Origin: Tomocerus qinae
Taxonomy: Eukaryota; Arthropoda; Collembola; Entomobryomorpha; Tomoceridae
NCBI GenBank assembly: GCA_020055645.1
Contig: CM034549.1
Location: forward strand, 23,953,930 to 24,017,929
Direction of reading: 5' to 3'
DNA length: 64,000 nucleotides
A program made the translations under genes and the position numbers. Within the stretch, counting starts at the first letter, position 1. Every line of letters starts with the position of its first letter. This document shows, piece by piece, positions 62,766-64,000 of the stretch. Below the pieces are notes generated by a model. It ran no database searches, had not been told where the DNA came from, and saw nothing but the letters and a program-made list of their open reading frames with translations.

Positions 62766-64000
62766 AAGGTGAGTGAGTCGTAAGAATGCATTTCTACTAG
62801 GTTATAGTAAATAATTTTGTGAGTTTGGTAATAACAAAGATAGGAAGATGTTCTTGTCCATACATAAGAGTGAGTGAGTATATCCATGTTATAAAATAAT
62901 TTTCTATATAGAGGGACAAGTATGGATGTGTTTGTATTGAATGCTCGAACAACAACGAAAAGTTCAGCCAACTGTAAAGTAGGGCAATGTGGTGAAGTTA
63001 TCGTCCCCTCATCATTCTCATCAATTCCGTGTAGTGAGATGCCAGTTAAAGGAAAACTAGAAACAACCCCCTTGTACAAATGTATTTAAATGTACACAAA
63101 GTAATAATGGTTCTGCCTCACGTTGAAATCCTACTGCAAAAGTACATGGAGAGAAAGAAGATTTGAAGTGTACAAACATTTGACGTATAATATAAAATTG
63201 AATAGAAACTATTGTACATAGGATAAGTAAAAGCTCGTATTACTGTACTATAGTACAGAATTACATGCAGAGCGAGATAGGAATTGTAATCTACAGAGTG
63301 AACTTAACTATCTTCATCCCTTAGGGTAAATTTTGGGGTGCGTCTGGTTGGTTTGCTTTGTCCGTAGTCTGTCTATGTATAATAATTCTACTCTTACTAA
63401 CGTTACTATATTATTTCTATTTACTATCAAGACGCTTCCTACGTTTACCGATATGAAATGCAGACACTATTTACTATGTTCTGTTAATTGTATAGTAAAA
63501 TAGAGAGTCTTATAGGAGAGAGAACACTTATGCATTTATAATGTACAGAGAGTTGTGTTGGTTTGTAGTTGTTGGAGTCAATTTGATTCCCTTAGCATCT
63601 AAAGACCTGTAACATTCAATTCCTATTGTAAAAGTCGCAGCTAAGGAATCACTGTGGTGAGCTCCTTCCTCCTCAACTTGACTTGTGTGCATGGACCTAT
63701 TGTAGTTTTTACCTTCTGGATTCATTCATTGATTTCTTCACTTGACAAATTGTCACTCAAGTCACTACGCATTCTATTCTGTGCAATTCCAACACGCAAA
63801 TATTCATACCTGGCATTTACTACTAAATAGTGTTCAACCAGAATTATTGTGCTCACTTACCAAAGTGGATAATTCAGTTAATAAACCTTTTGTGCTATAT
63901 CTTCATGCAATAATTCGGAACTCGTGTGACGAAAATATATATAAAAGTGCTCCACATATTGTGCCATAAAAGGAATTTTCCTTTATTATAGTGATTCAGC

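Noticed and set aside
1..64000. tRNA, rRNA, spliced-leader RNA, CRISPR, reverse transcriptase or transposase genes
   Set aside because: I looked for T-loop and anticodon-arm patterns, regular spacer arrays and catalytic motifs in the translated frames and found none that held up. Covariance-model and profile searches would be needed to exclude them fully.

Overview
This is an AT-rich eukaryotic window with long non-coding stretches, canonical GT..AG introns, and ADAM-type disintegrin and EGF domains. It therefore comes from an animal, most likely an invertebrate. The phylum cannot be fixed from sequence alone. No rRNA, tRNA, CRISPR or autonomous transposon gene was recognised. All confidently modelled genes lie on the + strand.

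Three multi-exon genes are well supported by open reading frames, matching intron phases and splice sites. (1) 5885-7739 (six exons, 340 aa) is a signal peptide - disintegrin - shortened cysteine-rich - EGF - transmembrane protein of the ADAM family with no pro-domain and no metalloprotease domain. (2) 24659-31756 (three exons, 2023 aa) is a very large, low-complexity, acidic and Ser/Asn-rich protein. It has an N-terminal C2HC zinc-finger-like motif, basic clusters, a SUMO-interaction-like motif and a Pro-rich tail. It is probably nuclear and is not recognised as a known family. (3) 38618-40366 (four exons, 280 aa) is a second protease-less ADAM derivative. It has a signal peptide, a disintegrin domain lacking its N-terminal loop, a Gly/Tyr/Ser/Pro linker, EGF, transmembrane segment and a short tail. 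Two small first-coding-exon candidates (42630-42715 and 52209-52267) probably start further genes. The second would run off the right edge of the window.

Layout: 1-5.8 kb non-coding, with a CT-rich tract at 3.2-3.7 kb; 5.9-7.7 kb disintegrin gene A; 7.7-24.6 kb non-coding, with several degenerate tandem duplications and a striking exon-like tandem array at 19.3-20.9 kb; 24.7-31.8 kb the large nuclear-type gene; 31.8-38.6 kb non-coding, holding a 521-bp inverted-repeat (MITE-like) element, a second fold-back element and a 23-bp minisatellite; 38.6-40.4 kb disintegrin gene B; 40.4-52.2 kb mostly non-coding, with a 0.5-kb polypyrimidine minisatellite at 47.7-48.2 kb; 52.2-64 kb mostly intron or intergenic.

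The most notable biology is the pair of membrane-anchored ADAM remnants. Both have a complete signal peptide-to-tail structure without a protease, and each shortens the adhesive module in a different way. They could act as non-proteolytic adhesion or integrin-ligand proteins, or as decoys for full ADAMs. That role is inference.
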